A stretch of DNA of 64,000 nucleotides from the NCBI RefSeq assembly GCF_024204645.1, contig NZ_CP100351.1, positions 3,684,001 to 3,748,000 of the forward strand, given 5' to 3'. This document shows positions 22,956 through 32,759 of the stretch, in pieces. The position numbers were made by a program, and so were the translations under genes. The notes beneath the pieces are model-generated. The model searched no databases and was not told where the DNA came from. It worked only from the letters and a program-made list of their open reading frames with translations. This DNA is from Desulfomicrobium sp. ZS1 (GTDB lineage Bacteria > Desulfobacterota > Desulfovibrionia > Desulfovibrionales > Desulfomicrobiaceae). Numbering within the stretch: the first letter of the stretch is position 1; every line of letters starts with the position of its first letter.

Positions 22956-22981
22956 GAAATAGAAGATGAATTGAAATTTGA

Positions 22982-23821
22982 TCAGTCTTCGGTCAAAGGC
23001 TCCAGCGGCATGTCTTCCTGCTGCGGCCCTTGCGGTTCCTCAGTTTCAGGCGTGTCAAGCTGGGCAAACGTGCGGGCAAAGACCAGGAACCCGGTATGGG
23101 CGACCATGCGGTCTTCGGGCCGCAGGCGTTCGGGCACGGGCTTGTAGTGGCGCAGGAAGATCTCCACCACTTCGATCTGCCTGAACGGACCGTCTTGCAG
23201 GGATTTCAGCAGATCCTGAACCTGATTGGTGGTCGGCAGCAGAAAGCCTACAGGCGCACCGGGCACGACCGCGTTTGGGATATGATGGATATAGTCGCAG
23301 GGTTCACGCACGTCCAAAAAGAGAGCGTCAGCGGCATGCGGGTTGAAGCCCTCGGCGATATCGTGATGGAACTGCTCCACACGGTGGGAAAGGCCGATGC
23401 GCTCCAGGTTCTGGCGGCAGAGGGTATAGAATTCTTCACGGCGCTCGTAGGTATAGACCTTGCCCGTGTCGCCGACCAGCCAGGCCAGGGCCGTGGTCAG
23501 GCCGCCGGAGCCGCAACCGGCCTCGACGATGCGACAACCGGGGCCGATGCCCAGTTTCATGACGATGTAGCCGATTTCCTTGGGATAAATGATCTGAGTG
23601 CGGCGTTTGACGGACTTGACCAGATCATAAAGGGTGGGGCGCATGACGGTGAAGGGATAGCCCTTGTGCGTCATGACCTGCTGTCCCCAGCCTGCGGCGC
23701 GGACTTCGTCGAGGTGCAGAAGTCCTTCATTTGTATGCATGACCTGCCCTTCCTGGGCAGTAACAAAATATCGCTTGTCGTTTGCGTTGAGCAGCATTAC
23801 CAGCTGTCCCGGTTCGAGCAT
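22982..23821 (-). CDS. trmI: tRNA (adenine(58)-N1)-methyltransferase TrmI
   Basis: This 279-aa Rossmann-fold methyltransferase makes m1A58 in the T-loop of tRNA, using S-adenosylmethionine. The N-terminal domain contains YPKEIGYIVMKLGIGPGCRIVEAGCGSGGLTTAL (motif I near residue 100); later LFLDVREPCDYI fits motif IV. Homologues form tetramers. The acidic C-terminal tail (ETEEPQGPQQEDMP) is additional. I chose the ATG that follows ACAGGAGGCCAC; an upstream in-frame ATG has no such site. Confidence 0.93.
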   Translation of the reverse strand: MLEPGQLVMLLNANDKRYFVTAQEGQVMHTNEGLLHLDEVRAAGWGQQVMTHKGYPFTVMRPTLYDLVKSVKRRTQIIYPKEIGYIVMKLGIGPGCRIVEAGCGSGGLTTALAWLVGDTGKVYTYERREEFYTLCRQNLERIGLSHRVEQFHHDIAEGFNPHAADALFLDVREPCDYIHHIPNAVVPGAPVGFLLPTTNQVQDLLKSLQDGPFRQIEVVEIFLRHYKPVPERLRPEDRMVAHTGFLVFARTFAQLDTPETEEPQGPQQEDMPLEPLTED

Positions 23822-24102
23822 GTGGCCTCCTGTAAAGTGCGTAGGCGGGAGTAGCCATGGCATAATGGGATGTCAAGCAATCCCCTTTGCCCTGAAGATG
23901 GTTTTTCTTGCTATAGCTCCGCTCGGCGGGTAGAGAACCTCCTTGATACTCGGCGTGCTGTGCGTCCGGCAGAGTCCGGTCATTGTGTAGCCTCTTTCGC
24001 CACACGCTACGTGTCTGCAAATTTTTTCCAGTTTTTTTGATACGCAATTTTTTTTCATTTTTCCCCGGCTTTGCCGGAAACTTTTTTCATTTGAGGATAC
24101 GT
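23822..24102 (+). other. AT-rich leader of rng with several short hairpins
   Basis: About 280 bp separate the divergent trmI and rng genes. T-runs are frequent after 24010, and a CCGGC-TTT-GCCGG hairpin (24066-24078) lies 24 bp before the rng start and is followed by AAACTTTTTT. RNase E/G mRNAs are often self-regulated through their leaders; the hairpins could serve that, but no specific element is recognised. No clear promoter was found. Confidence 0.4.
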
Positions 24103-25575
24103 ATGGGCGAGAAGCAGAAGCGCAAGATGTTCATCAGCGTGCTGCCTGGCGAACAGGTGGAAGTGGCCATCATGGAAGATGGTGTGGTGTGCGAGTATTA
24201 TGTTGAAATGCTCCATCAGAGCAAGACCAAGGGAAACATCTACAAGGCCAGGATCCACAATGTGGACCAGGCCCTGCAGGCCGCCTTCATCAATTACGGG
24301 GCGGAAAAGAACGGATTTTTGCAGGTCGACGAGGTTCATCCCGAATACTACCAGGGCGACGTGCCCAGCCGGGGCAAGTACCCGCCCCTGCAGAAGGTCT
24401 TAAAGCCCGGCCAGGAAGTGCTGGTGCAGGTGGTCAAGGAGCCGACCGGCTCCAAAGGCGCATTCCTGACCACGTATCTGTCCATCCCCGGCCGTTATTT
24501 CGTGCTCACCCCCGGCCGCGAACAGCTTGGCATTTCCCGCAAGATCGAAGATGAAAAGGAACGCGACCGCTTAAAAGAGGTCGTCGAGGAGCTCAAACTC
24601 GACGAAGGCCTGGGCGTCATCGTGCGCACGGTCAGTGAGTCCCAGAGCAAGAGCAGCCTGTCGCGGGATTTGCAGTTCCTGAAACGCCTGTGGAAAGAGA
24701 TTCGCAAAAAGGGAATCTCCTCTGAGTCCCCGGCCCTTGTCTATGAGGAAAAGGATCTGGCCTTTCGGGCCATCCGCGACTACCTCACCCCCGACATCGC
24801 CGAATGCTGGGTTGATGATGACGAGACCGCGAAGCAGATCACTGATTTCGCCGCCCTTATTTTTCCCCGCCGCAAGACATTCATCAAGGTACACTCCGAA
24901 ACCGAGCGGACTCTGTATGAGCGTTTTCGCATCGAGGCGCAGCTGCAGAAGATTTTCAGCCGTAGCGTCAATCTGCCCAGCGGCGGCCAGCTGGTCATTG
25001 ACCACACCGAGGCCCTGACGGCCATCGATATCAACTCCGGCAAGATTGGCGGAGAAAAGAATTTCAAGGAGATGGCTCTGCGCACCAATATCGAGGCCGC
25101 GCAGGAAATCCCCAATCAGCTCATGCTGCGCGACATCGGCGGCCAGATCGTGGTCGATTTCATCGAGATGAAAGACGGCAAGCACATCCGCGAAGTGGAG
25201 AAGGTGCTGCGCCAGGCCTTGAAAGTCGATCGCGCGCGCACGGATATCGGCCGTATTTCCAAATTCGGCCTGCTTGAGATTGTTCGCCAGCGTCTGGGCA
25301 CGTCGGCCCTGTCCGGCAGCCTGGAGCCGTGTCCGCACTGCTCCGGCGCGGGCACCCGCCGCAATCTGGAATGGCGCTCCATGCAGGCGTTGAAAGACAT
25401 TTATCGTGAACTGCGCAAGGACAAGAGCTTTGAGCCGTTCACTTACAAGACGGACGCGGATCTCATGCAGTACCTTGTCAACCGCAAGCGGGAAAAGCTC
25501 ATGGAATTTGAGCAGACATTCGGTCGCAAGATCTTCGTCATGCCTACGGAAACGCCCAACTGCGCATTTTGCTAG
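24103..25575 (+). CDS. rng: ribonuclease E/G family endoribonuclease (RNase G-like)
   Basis: The 490-aa length matches RNase G and lacks the long C-terminal scaffold of RNase E. The S1-type RNA-binding region is N-terminal (IYKARIHNVDQALQAAFINYG). Catalytic magnesium ligands are Asp in AIDINSGK and in VVDFIEM. The zinc-link motif CPHCSGAG near residue 405 holds dimers together. The enzyme cuts single-stranded 5'-monophosphate RNA in rRNA maturation and mRNA decay. The ATG follows TTTGAGGATACGT. It is the first gene of a co-directional run with queH, hemW and a DEAD-box helicase. Confidence 0.95.
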   Translation: MGEKQKRKMFISVLPGEQVEVAIMEDGVVCEYYVEMLHQSKTKGNIYKARIHNVDQALQAAFINYGAEKNGFLQVDEVHPEYYQGDVPSRGKYPPLQKVLKPGQEVLVQVVKEPTGSKGAFLTTYLSIPGRYFVLTPGREQLGISRKIEDEKERDRLKEVVEELKLDEGLGVIVRTVSESQSKSSLSRDLQFLKRLWKEIRKKGISSESPALVYEEKDLAFRAIRDYLTPDIAECWVDDDETAKQITDFAALIFPRRKTFIKVHSETERTLYERFRIEAQLQKIFSRSVNLPSGGQLVIDHTEALTAIDINSGKIGGEKNFKEMALRTNIEAAQEIPNQLMLRDIGGQIVVDFIEMKDGKHIREVEKVLRQALKVDRARTDIGRISKFGLLEIVRQRLGTSALSGSLEPCPHCSGAGTRRNLEWRSMQALKDIYRELRKDKSFEPFTYKTDADLMQYLVNRKREKLMEFEQTFGRKIFVMPTETPNCAFC

Positions 25576-25583
25576 GTTCTTCC

Positions 25584-26132
25584 ATGAAGATTTTGGTTCA
25601 CATCTGCTGTGGGCCGTGCGCCATCACACCCGTCCGGGCCTTGCTAGAGGCCGGGATGGGTGTGACGGGCTTCTATTACAATCCCAATATTCATCCCCTG
25701 CAGGAATACCTGCGCCGCCGGGAAGGCGTGGTCCAGATGGCCGAGCGCCTCGGTATCCCGGTTATTTTCAAGGATAATGAGTACGACCCCAAGGTCTATT
25801 TCAGGGCCGTGACCTACCGCGAGCCGAACCGCTGTCTGCCCTGCTATTCCCTGCGGCTGGAGCGGGCTCTGTCCATCGCCCGGCGCGGCGGCTTCGACGC
25901 CTTCACCTCCACGCTTCTTTACAGCAAGTTTCAAAAGCACGAACAGATCAAAACCTTGGGTCACGATCTGGCCGAGGGGTCGGGAGTGGCGTTTCATTAT
26001 CAGGATTTTCGTACCGGCTGGTCGGAGGGCATTGCCCTGTCAAAGGAATGGGGGATGTACCGCCAGCAGTACTGCGGTTGCCTTTACAGCGAATTCGAGC
26101 GCTACTCCTCGGAGCTGGACAGGCGCGCCTAG
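25584..26132 (+). CDS. queH: epoxyqueuosine reductase QueH
   Basis: This 182-aa member of the DUF208 family performs the last step of queuosine synthesis in tRNA, reducing epoxyqueuosine, without cobalamin. Conserved cysteines bind iron and a 4Fe-4S cluster: Cys8, Cys9 and Cys12 in HICCGPC, the NRCLPCY pair, and QQYCGC. The ATG lies 8 bp after the rng stop with AGG upstream. It is the non-homologous replacement of QueG. Only 3 bp separate it from hemW. Confidence 0.94.
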   Translation: MKILVHICCGPCAITPVRALLEAGMGVTGFYYNPNIHPLQEYLRRREGVVQMAERLGIPVIFKDNEYDPKVYFRAVTYREPNRCLPCYSLRLERALSIARRGGFDAFTSTLLYSKFQKHEQIKTLGHDLAEGSGVAFHYQDFRTGWSEGIALSKEWGMYRQQYCGCLYSEFERYSSELDRRA

Positions 26133-26135
26133 ATC

Positions 26136-27290
26136 ATGCTGCTTTACGTTCACGTGCCCTTCTGCGTGCGCAAATGCGGCTACTGCGCCTTTCATTCCGG
26201 TCCGTTTTCCCGGGAAGCGGCTGCGTTTTATATGCAGCATGTTTTGCGGGAGATGGCGGGTTGGGGGGAAATTCTGGGCCGGGTTCCGGTTGAGTCGGTT
26301 TATTTCGGAGGCGGGACCCCGTCGCTTTTGGAGCCCGGACAGATTGGAGCTCTGCTGGATGCCGCCGGCACCTGCTTTACGCTGGGCGCAGATGCCGAGA
26401 TCACCCTGGAAGCCAACCCGGATTCCGTGCTCAAGTCCGGATTCCTGGACAGTTTGCGAGGCCTTGGAGTGAACCGGCTGAGTCTCGGGGTGCAGAGCCT
26501 GCAAGACGATCTCTTGGCCATGCTCGGACGTCCTCACGACAGCAGGCAGGCTCGTCTTGCCGTGCATGCCGCGAGGGCGGCGGGGTTCTCGAATCTGAGC
26601 CTCGATCTGATCTGGGGGCTGCCCGGTCAGACTCATGATCGCTGGATGAATGACTTGGCAGCGGCCGTGGAGTTGTCGCCCGAGCATCTCTCCTGTTATG
26701 GGCTGAGCCTGGAGGACGGTACGGCCCTGACGCGCAAGGTCGAGGAGGGGGCGCTGACCCTGCCGGACGAGGAGGCCGGCGTCCGCATGTACATGGACGG
26801 ATCGGAATTTCTGGAATCGAGCGGATATGCTCATTACGAAATTTCGAATTATGCCCGCCCGGGCCGGGAGAGCCGTCACAACCAGGGCTATTGGGCGGGT
26901 CTGGAGTATCTGGGCCTCGGCCCGGCGGCGGTTTCCACCATCCAGGACCGCAGGTGGTCGAACCCCACGGCCCTGGACGAGTATGCAGGGGTTGTGGCCC
27001 AGGGCAAAGAGCGAAACGAGACGGAGGTTTTGACGGCGCGTATGCGCCTGCAGGAAATGGTCATGCTGACATTGCGCACGGGCGCCGGGCTTGACCTGGA
27101 AAAATTTAAGGCAACGACCGGAACGGAATTTCCATGGCGCCACCCGGCTGTCGAGCAATTGCGCTCCAGCGGGTTGGTACGCCTCCGCGCCGGTCATCTT
27201 CAACTGACACGTAAGGGCATGCTGGTCAGCAATTCCGTCATCGAAATGGTGCTTGGAATTTTGGATCGCATGCACGCAGAAACTGTGTAG
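26136..27290 (+). CDS. hemW: HemW-like radical SAM protein (heme chaperone)
   Basis: This 384-aa radical SAM enzyme of the HemN family has Cys10, Cys14 and Cys17 (CVRKCGYC), followed by ESVYFGGGTPSLL and the HemN C-terminal domain. It has no N-terminal extension typical of the oxygen-independent coproporphyrinogen oxidase, so HemW, a heme-binding chaperone, is the better call. HNQGYW resembles the family heme-binding HNXXYW motif. Starts at ATG immediately after queH. Confidence 0.93.
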   Translation: MLLYVHVPFCVRKCGYCAFHSGPFSREAAAFYMQHVLREMAGWGEILGRVPVESVYFGGGTPSLLEPGQIGALLDAAGTCFTLGADAEITLEANPDSVLKSGFLDSLRGLGVNRLSLGVQSLQDDLLAMLGRPHDSRQARLAVHAARAAGFSNLSLDLIWGLPGQTHDRWMNDLAAAVELSPEHLSCYGLSLEDGTALTRKVEEGALTLPDEEAGVRMYMDGSEFLESSGYAHYEISNYARPGRESRHNQGYWAGLEYLGLGPAAVSTIQDRRWSNPTALDEYAGVVAQGKERNETEVLTARMRLQEMVMLTLRTGAGLDLEKFKATTGTEFPWRHPAVEQLRSSGLVRLRAGHLQLTRKGMLVSNSVIEMVLGILDRMHAETV

Positions 27291-27297
27291 GACACTT

Positions 27298-29514
27298 ATG
27301 ACAGACACCACTGATTTTGGTGACGCCCCGCGCGAGGGCTCCCAAACCGAGAATTTCGAAGGCAAGGCATTTTCCATGGCCGACCTGCCGCAGACCCTGC
27401 AGGCTGCGGCGACCCGTTTGAACTGGGCCGAGCTCATGCCGGTGCAGGTGCAAACCATCCCGTACATGCTCGGCGGACAGGACGTTATGGTCCAGTCGCA
27501 GACCGGTAGCGGAAAGACAGGGGCTTTTTTGCTGCCCATTCTGGACCGCATCGAAACAGGCCTTGGCGCGCCGCAGGCCCTGATCCTGGTTCCCACCCGC
27601 GAGTTGGCCGTACAGGTCACCCGCGATGCCGAGGAACTGGGCCGGGAGGCCGGGATCAAACCGCTCTCCATTTATGGCGGCGTGGGCTACAAGGGCCAGA
27701 TTCAGGGTCTTGAGGACGGGGCGCAGCTCATCATCGGCACGCCCGGCCGCATCCTGGATCACCTGCTCAAGGGCAACCTCAATCTGGACCGGCTGAAGAT
27801 CCTGGTTTTCGACGAGGCCGACCGCATGCTGTCCATGGGTTTTTATCCGGACATGAAGCAGTTGCAGCGCTATTTGCCGCGCGGGCTGCAGTCGGCCATG
27901 TTCTCGGCGACCTATCCCGGACACGTGAAGCGTCTGGCCCAGCAGTTTCTGAAAGACCCGGTCTTTGTATCCTTAAGCCAGTCCCAGGTTCACGTCAGCG
28001 ACGTGCTGCATGTGGTCTACAAGGTGCCGGCCATGCAGAAGAGCCGCATCCTGGTCAAGATTATCGAGCAGGAGAATCCGGCCTCGGCCATCATCTTCTG
28101 CAACACCAAAGCGGATGTGCATTTTGTTTCCACGGTGCTGCGGCGCTTCGGCTACGATGTGGGCGAGATCAGCGCCGACCTGACCCAGGCTGCGCGGGAA
28201 GAGGTGCTTGAGAAGCTGCGCCTGAACAAACTCAAGTTCCTGGTGGCCACGGATGTGGCCGCGCGCGGCATCGACATCCACGAGCTGTCCCATGTCTTCC
28301 AGTATCAGCCGCCTCAGGATCACGAGGCCTACGTGCACCGCACCGGACGCACGGGAAGGGCCGGAGCCGCAGGGGTCGCGATATCCTTTGTTTCGGGCAT
28401 GGAAGAGATTGAGCTTGAACAGATCGCCAAGAAATTCTCCATCCCCATGGTCGAACAGCCCCTGCCTGCCGACGAGGAGCTCGAAACCCTTATCTCCCAG
28501 CGGGCCGTGTTTCTGCTTGAGGCGCGCCTGCGCAAGGCCGACAATATCCAAAAAGAGCGGATGCAGCGGTTCATGCGCACCGTGGGCGAGCTTGCGGCCA
28601 ATGAGGAATCCCGCGCACTTTTGGCCATGCTGGTGGACGAGTTCTATCAGGAGACCTTTCATGCTCCGCTGGAGCAGCCCTCGGAAAAATTGGTCGACAT
28701 GGTCCGCCCTGTCAGGCCCCAGTCCATGCCTGCGCAGCCCGCTGCGCCCAGAGCGCCCAGAATGCCCGCTCCCCGGCCAGTGCCTCAGACCGAAAACATT
28801 GAGGCCGAGCAGCCTGCGGACGCAGCACCCGTCCCGGCCGAAAACGGACGGCCCGAAGGCGAGAAGCGCCGGCGCAAGCGGTCCCGCAAAAAACCGGCCG
28901 CCGGAGCTGACGCCGCTTTGCGTGAGCAGGCCCGCCCTGAAATATCAGCGGAGGCCTCAGATGTTCAGCCGGCCGCCCTCGAACCTGCGGTAGTTCCTGT
29001 GGTTGCCGTGGAGCCTAAGGTCTCTGCGCCGGAGGCCATCCCGGAAAAGATTCAGCCTCCCCGCAGCCCCCGGCCGCCGAAGCCCGCTCCGCAGGCTGCG
29101 CCCGCTCGGGCCGAGACCAGGGATGAGTCCGTGGCGGCGGATTCCGTAGCGCCCGGCACTCCCGAGGAGAATGTGATCGAAGAGGGACAGCCGGCGGCAG
29201 CTCCCAAAAAGCGTCGTCGCCGCCGTCCACGCAAGTCTGGAGGCGCAAAGCCCGAAGGCGGCAATGATGCTGCGGCTGAGACTGCCGCGCCATCCGGAGC
29301 TTCCGCTCCGGCGCCAAGCGTTGCGCAAGCCCCGGCAGCCCCTGCGCAGGCTCCCCGTCCGCCGCGCGGGGAACCCAAGGCGAAGCCTGCGGAGGCTCCT
29401 CCGGCCGAAGACAGTGCCTCGCCGACCAGGGACGTTCCTCGTCCCGGCCGCAAGAAGCCGGCCGAAGCGAAGACCGAACCGCCCCGGTCCAAGAAAAAGA
29501 TATTCCTGGAATAA
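27298..29514 (+). CDS. DEAD-box RNA helicase with long low-complexity tail
   Basis: The 738-aa product has a complete helicase core: Q-motif region MPVQ, SQTGSGKT (I), PTRELA (Ia), TPGR (Ib), DEAD (II), SAT (III) and HRTGRTGRAG (VI) over residues 20-385. Residues 385-480 form a helical extension. The last 250 residues are Ala/Pro/Glu-rich with three very basic patches (KRRRKRSRKK, KKRRRRRPRK, RSKKKIF), likely a disordered RNA-binding tail. It follows hemW by 7 bp and is in the same unit as rng, which suggests a role in RNA turnover or ribosome assembly. The ATG follows TAGGACACTT. Confidence 0.93.
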   Translation: MTDTTDFGDAPREGSQTENFEGKAFSMADLPQTLQAAATRLNWAELMPVQVQTIPYMLGGQDVMVQSQTGSGKTGAFLLPILDRIETGLGAPQALILVPTRELAVQVTRDAEELGREAGIKPLSIYGGVGYKGQIQGLEDGAQLIIGTPGRILDHLLKGNLNLDRLKILVFDEADRMLSMGFYPDMKQLQRYLPRGLQSAMFSATYPGHVKRLAQQFLKDPVFVSLSQSQVHVSDVLHVVYKVPAMQKSRILVKIIEQENPASAIIFCNTKADVHFVSTVLRRFGYDVGEISADLTQAAREEVLEKLRLNKLKFLVATDVAARGIDIHELSHVFQYQPPQDHEAYVHRTGRTGRAGAAGVAISFVSGMEEIELEQIAKKFSIPMVEQPLPADEELETLISQRAVFLLEARLRKADNIQKERMQRFMRTVGELAANEESRALLAMLVDEFYQETFHAPLEQPSEKLVDMVRPVRPQSMPAQPAAPRAPRMPAPRPVPQTENIEAEQPADAAPVPAENGRPEGEKRRRKRSRKKPAAGADAALREQARPEISAEASDVQPAALEPAVVPVVAVEPKVSAPEAIPEKIQPPRSPRPPKPAPQAAPARAETRDESVAADSVAPGTPEENVIEEGQPAAAPKKRRRRRPRKSGGAKPEGGNDAAAETAAPSGASAPAPSVAQAPAAPAQAPRPPRGEPKAKPAEAPPAEDSASPTRDVPRPGRKKPAEAKTEPPRSKKKIFLE

Positions 29515-29520
29515 ACGTCA

Positions 29521-29549
29521 GCCCCGGCCAAGCTCCGGGGCTTTCTTTT
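29521..29549 (+). terminator. Rho-independent terminator after the helicase gene
   Basis: GCCCCGG / CCGGGGC stem with a 7-nt loop, followed by TTTCTTTT, 6 bp after the stop. Confidence 0.9.
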
Positions 29550-29752
29550 AGCGGACTGTGCGGCGGCCAGGACCGGTCGCGCAGTCCGCGCTGCGCGGAA
29601 GTTGCGCACGAGGGCCGGTTGGGTGTCGACGAAGAGTCCGGATTCGCGTAATAGTAAGAATGTCTTGCCGGTGATGGCCAGGCCGGCACTGCCGCATTCG
29701 CGGTCGACATATCCGAATTTTAGAGATGGTTCATGCATGGGCGGGAGGGAGC

Positions 29753-30127
29753 ATGTCAGAAGAGCGACGCAAACGAAGCCGGGTCAGCCTTGAATTTCCG
29801 CTGACAATCGCCTTTGAGGGCAAACGGGTCCGGGGCAAGGTTCATGATTTGAGCTTGAAAGGGCTCGCTTGTTCCACGGAGGAGTGGATTCTTCCCGGTA
29901 AAGAGTGCGAGGTCACGCTGGAGCTTGAATCGGGGCTGCGCATGCACATGCACGGTCGGATCATCCGCGCCGGGCAGGACGGAGCCATTGATTTCCTTCG
30001 CATGGACGAGGCTAGCTTTGCCCATCTGCGCAACCTGGTCCGGCTCTACGCCGAAGATGCCGATCTGGTCGACGAGGAACTGCGCCACCCGGCGTTCACG
30101 CCGGAAGAGGAGCCTTTTCCAGAGTGA
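29753..30127 (+). CDS. PilZ-domain protein
   Basis: The 124-aa single-domain protein carries both c-di-GMP-binding motifs of PilZ: RKRSRVSLEFP (RxxxR) near residue 6 and DLSLKGLACS (D/NxSxxG) near residue 31. It probably binds cyclic di-GMP and acts as a signalling adaptor. The start ATG follows GGGAGGGAGC. The last 32 nt overlap the convergent ogt gene. About 200 bp upstream, after the helicase terminator, hold its promoter, which I could not pinpoint. Confidence 0.88.
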   Translation: MSEERRKRSRVSLEFPLTIAFEGKRVRGKVHDLSLKGLACSTEEWILPGKECEVTLELESGLRMHMHGRIIRAGQDGAIDFLRMDEASFAHLRNLVRLYAEDADLVDEELRHPAFTPEEEPFPE

Positions 30128-30575
30128 GCAGGGTTCGTTTGAGTTCAATTCCAGGCCCGAATCCGCCAAGCCCCAGGTTGCCGGCCAGTACCCGATGACA
30201 GGGAACAAGCAGGGGCCAGGGGTTTCTGGCCATGACCCCGCCAACGGCGCGAGCCGCCCGGGGCGAGCCGCAGCGAGCGGCCAGCCGCCCGTACGTAGTG
30301 AAGGAGCCTTTGGGTGTATGCAGGCGCAGCATATCCATAACCTTCAAGGAGAAAGTGGTCAGGCCGCGTTTGTCCAGCGGCAGGTCCGGCCATTCGTCGG
30401 CATGAAGGCTCGCGTATTGCGTCACGATCCGCTCCAACACGGCTCCATAGGGTGATAGTGGCGCGGTGGCGGCTTTAGGTTCCGCGCTCAGGTCTATCCG
30501 GGTCAAAAGCCCGTCTGTCCAGACGAAGGTGGCCGAGAACCACTGGTTTACAAATGTCTCTGAAAAATCGTTCAT
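30096..30575 (-). CDS. ogt: methylated-DNA--protein-cysteine methyltransferase
   Basis: The 159-aa suicide repair protein transfers the methyl group from O6-methylguanine to its Cys in PCHRV (residue ~126). The helix-turn-helix region (TTYGRLAARCGSPRAARAVGG) and the usual MARNPWPLLVPCHRV are intact. It lacks the AdaA zinc domain. The start overlaps the stop of the radical SAM gene as ATGA. Its 3' end overlaps the PilZ gene on the other strand. Confidence 0.94.
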   Translation of the reverse strand: MNDFSETFVNQWFSATFVWTDGLLTRIDLSAEPKAATAPLSPYGAVLERIVTQYASLHADEWPDLPLDKRGLTTFSLKVMDMLRLHTPKGSFTTYGRLAARCGSPRAARAVGGVMARNPWPLLVPCHRVLAGNLGLGGFGPGIELKRTLLTLEKAPLPA

Positions 30576-31525
30576 TTTTTCCCCTTTTTAGGATTCATCC
30601 ACTCCGGGCGGTTTTGCCCCAGAGCCTTGCCTTGCCACGTATCCGTGTCGTGCAGATGCTGTTTGACCGCGTTTAAATAGGCGGTTTTTTTCATGGCCCA
30701 CAAGGGGGCGAGCAGTTCGTCCTGCTCGGGATCGCTGTTTATGCGGTGGACCACGATATCTTGCCGCAGCAGGGCAATTCCCCGCACAAGCCAGGTTTGG
30801 GATTCCTCTTGTGAGAGCAGTGCGATCGACCCGGAGCGCCAGGCGGATTCCAGGGGTGTGTCCCGGCAAATATACAGATTATGTATTTTTATGCCGGACA
30901 CGGGCAGGCTGTTGACAAAGAGAATGGTTTGTTCGAAGTCCGCCAAATTCTCACCCGGCAAGCCGGTGATGACATGGGCGCATACCTTGATTCCCCGCTC
31001 CGCGGCTTTTTGGGTCCACGTGGCAAAGCACGCTGCGTCATGTCCGCGGTTGATGCGTTGCAGAGTGCTGTCTTGCGCGGACTGCAGGCCCAAGTCCAGC
31101 CAGAGTTCTTCGAAAGGCGCACTGCGCAGGATATCCAGTTTTTCCTCGTCAAGGCAGTCCGGCCGGGTGCCGATGGCCAGGCCGACGAGGTCCGGCAGCC
31201 CGGCCAGTTCCTGCAGCAGCGTCCGCAACCGTTCCGCAGGCCCATGGGTGTTGGAAAAAGACTGAAGGTATCCCAGAAAGCGCGTGTCCGAGTCGCGGTC
31301 CCGGGATAACTCCCGATACGCGAAATATTGATGGCGCAAGGACATGCCGGCCTCGGCCAGGCCGGTTCCGGTTCCTTTCTGATTGCAGAATGCGCAACCG
31401 CTACGGGACAGGGTTCCGTCCCGGTTTGGGCACGAGCTGCCGGCGTCCAGCGGAATTTTACGGACCCGTTGGCCAAAGCGCTGTTTGAAGTAGAGTGACA
31501 GTCGGTAGAATCTGTTGTGGGACAT
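30572..31525 (-). CDS. YhcC-family radical SAM protein (TIGR01212 type)
   Basis: The 317-aa protein matches the YhcC family: RFGQRVRKIPLDAGSSCPNRDG, followed by CAFCN, giving the cysteines SCPNRDG...GCAFC that ligate the radical SAM cluster with family-specific long spacing. LVGLAIGTRPDCLDEEKL and VCAHVITGLPGE are also typical. Homologues near elongator-type folds are linked to tRNA or archaeosine-like chemistry only speculatively. The chosen ATG (MSHNRFY) lacks a good ribosome-binding site; an upstream in-frame ATG at 31612 is possible. Coupled to ogt. Confidence 0.88.
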   Translation of the reverse strand: MSHNRFYRLSLYFKQRFGQRVRKIPLDAGSSCPNRDGTLSRSGCAFCNQKGTGTGLAEAGMSLRHQYFAYRELSRDRDSDTRFLGYLQSFSNTHGPAERLRTLLQELAGLPDLVGLAIGTRPDCLDEEKLDILRSAPFEELWLDLGLQSAQDSTLQRINRGHDAACFATWTQKAAERGIKVCAHVITGLPGENLADFEQTILFVNSLPVSGIKIHNLYICRDTPLESAWRSGSIALLSQEESQTWLVRGIALLRQDIVVHRINSDPEQDELLAPLWAMKKTAYLNAVKQHLHDTDTWQGKALGQNRPEWMNPKKGKK

Positions 31526-31621
31526 AGTTGGTATGATTGAGGTTTGTGCCTGGCTGCGGTGCGGGTTGCCTGCGCGTTGAAATTCGGATAGGCAGCGAGG
31601 CTCATTACACATCTTTTTAGT

Positions 31622-31667
31622 GCCCGTTCCATCAGTGTCCCGCAGTGGTCCGTGCTTCGGAACGGGC
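31622..31667 (+). promoter_or_regulatory. hairpin in the mreB leader
   Basis: GCCCGTTCC and GGAACGGGC form a 9-bp perfect stem with a 28-nt interior about 50 bp before mreB. No T-run follows. Its role is unknown; it may affect mreB translation or mRNA stability. Confidence 0.4.
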
Positions 31668-31702
31668 GATGCTTTTCCAGCCTACCGCGCTGAACATGAT
31701 AA

Positions 31703-32755
<1,053 letters not shown>

Positions 32756-32759
32756 CGTG

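Noticed and set aside
21680-22957. Forward open frame of 425 codons over the paaK-like gene
   Set aside because: Antisense to a gene with recognisable motifs; low-complexity composition (Gln/His/Val/Gly).
26040-27671. Reverse open frame of 543 codons over hemW
   Set aside because: No known domain; the opposite strand encodes HemW and the helicase start.
29547-29738. Reverse frame starting MHEPSLKFGYVDREC in the helicase-PilZ gap
   Set aside because: It runs on through the helicase terminator and antisense to the helicase tail, with no ribosome-binding site.
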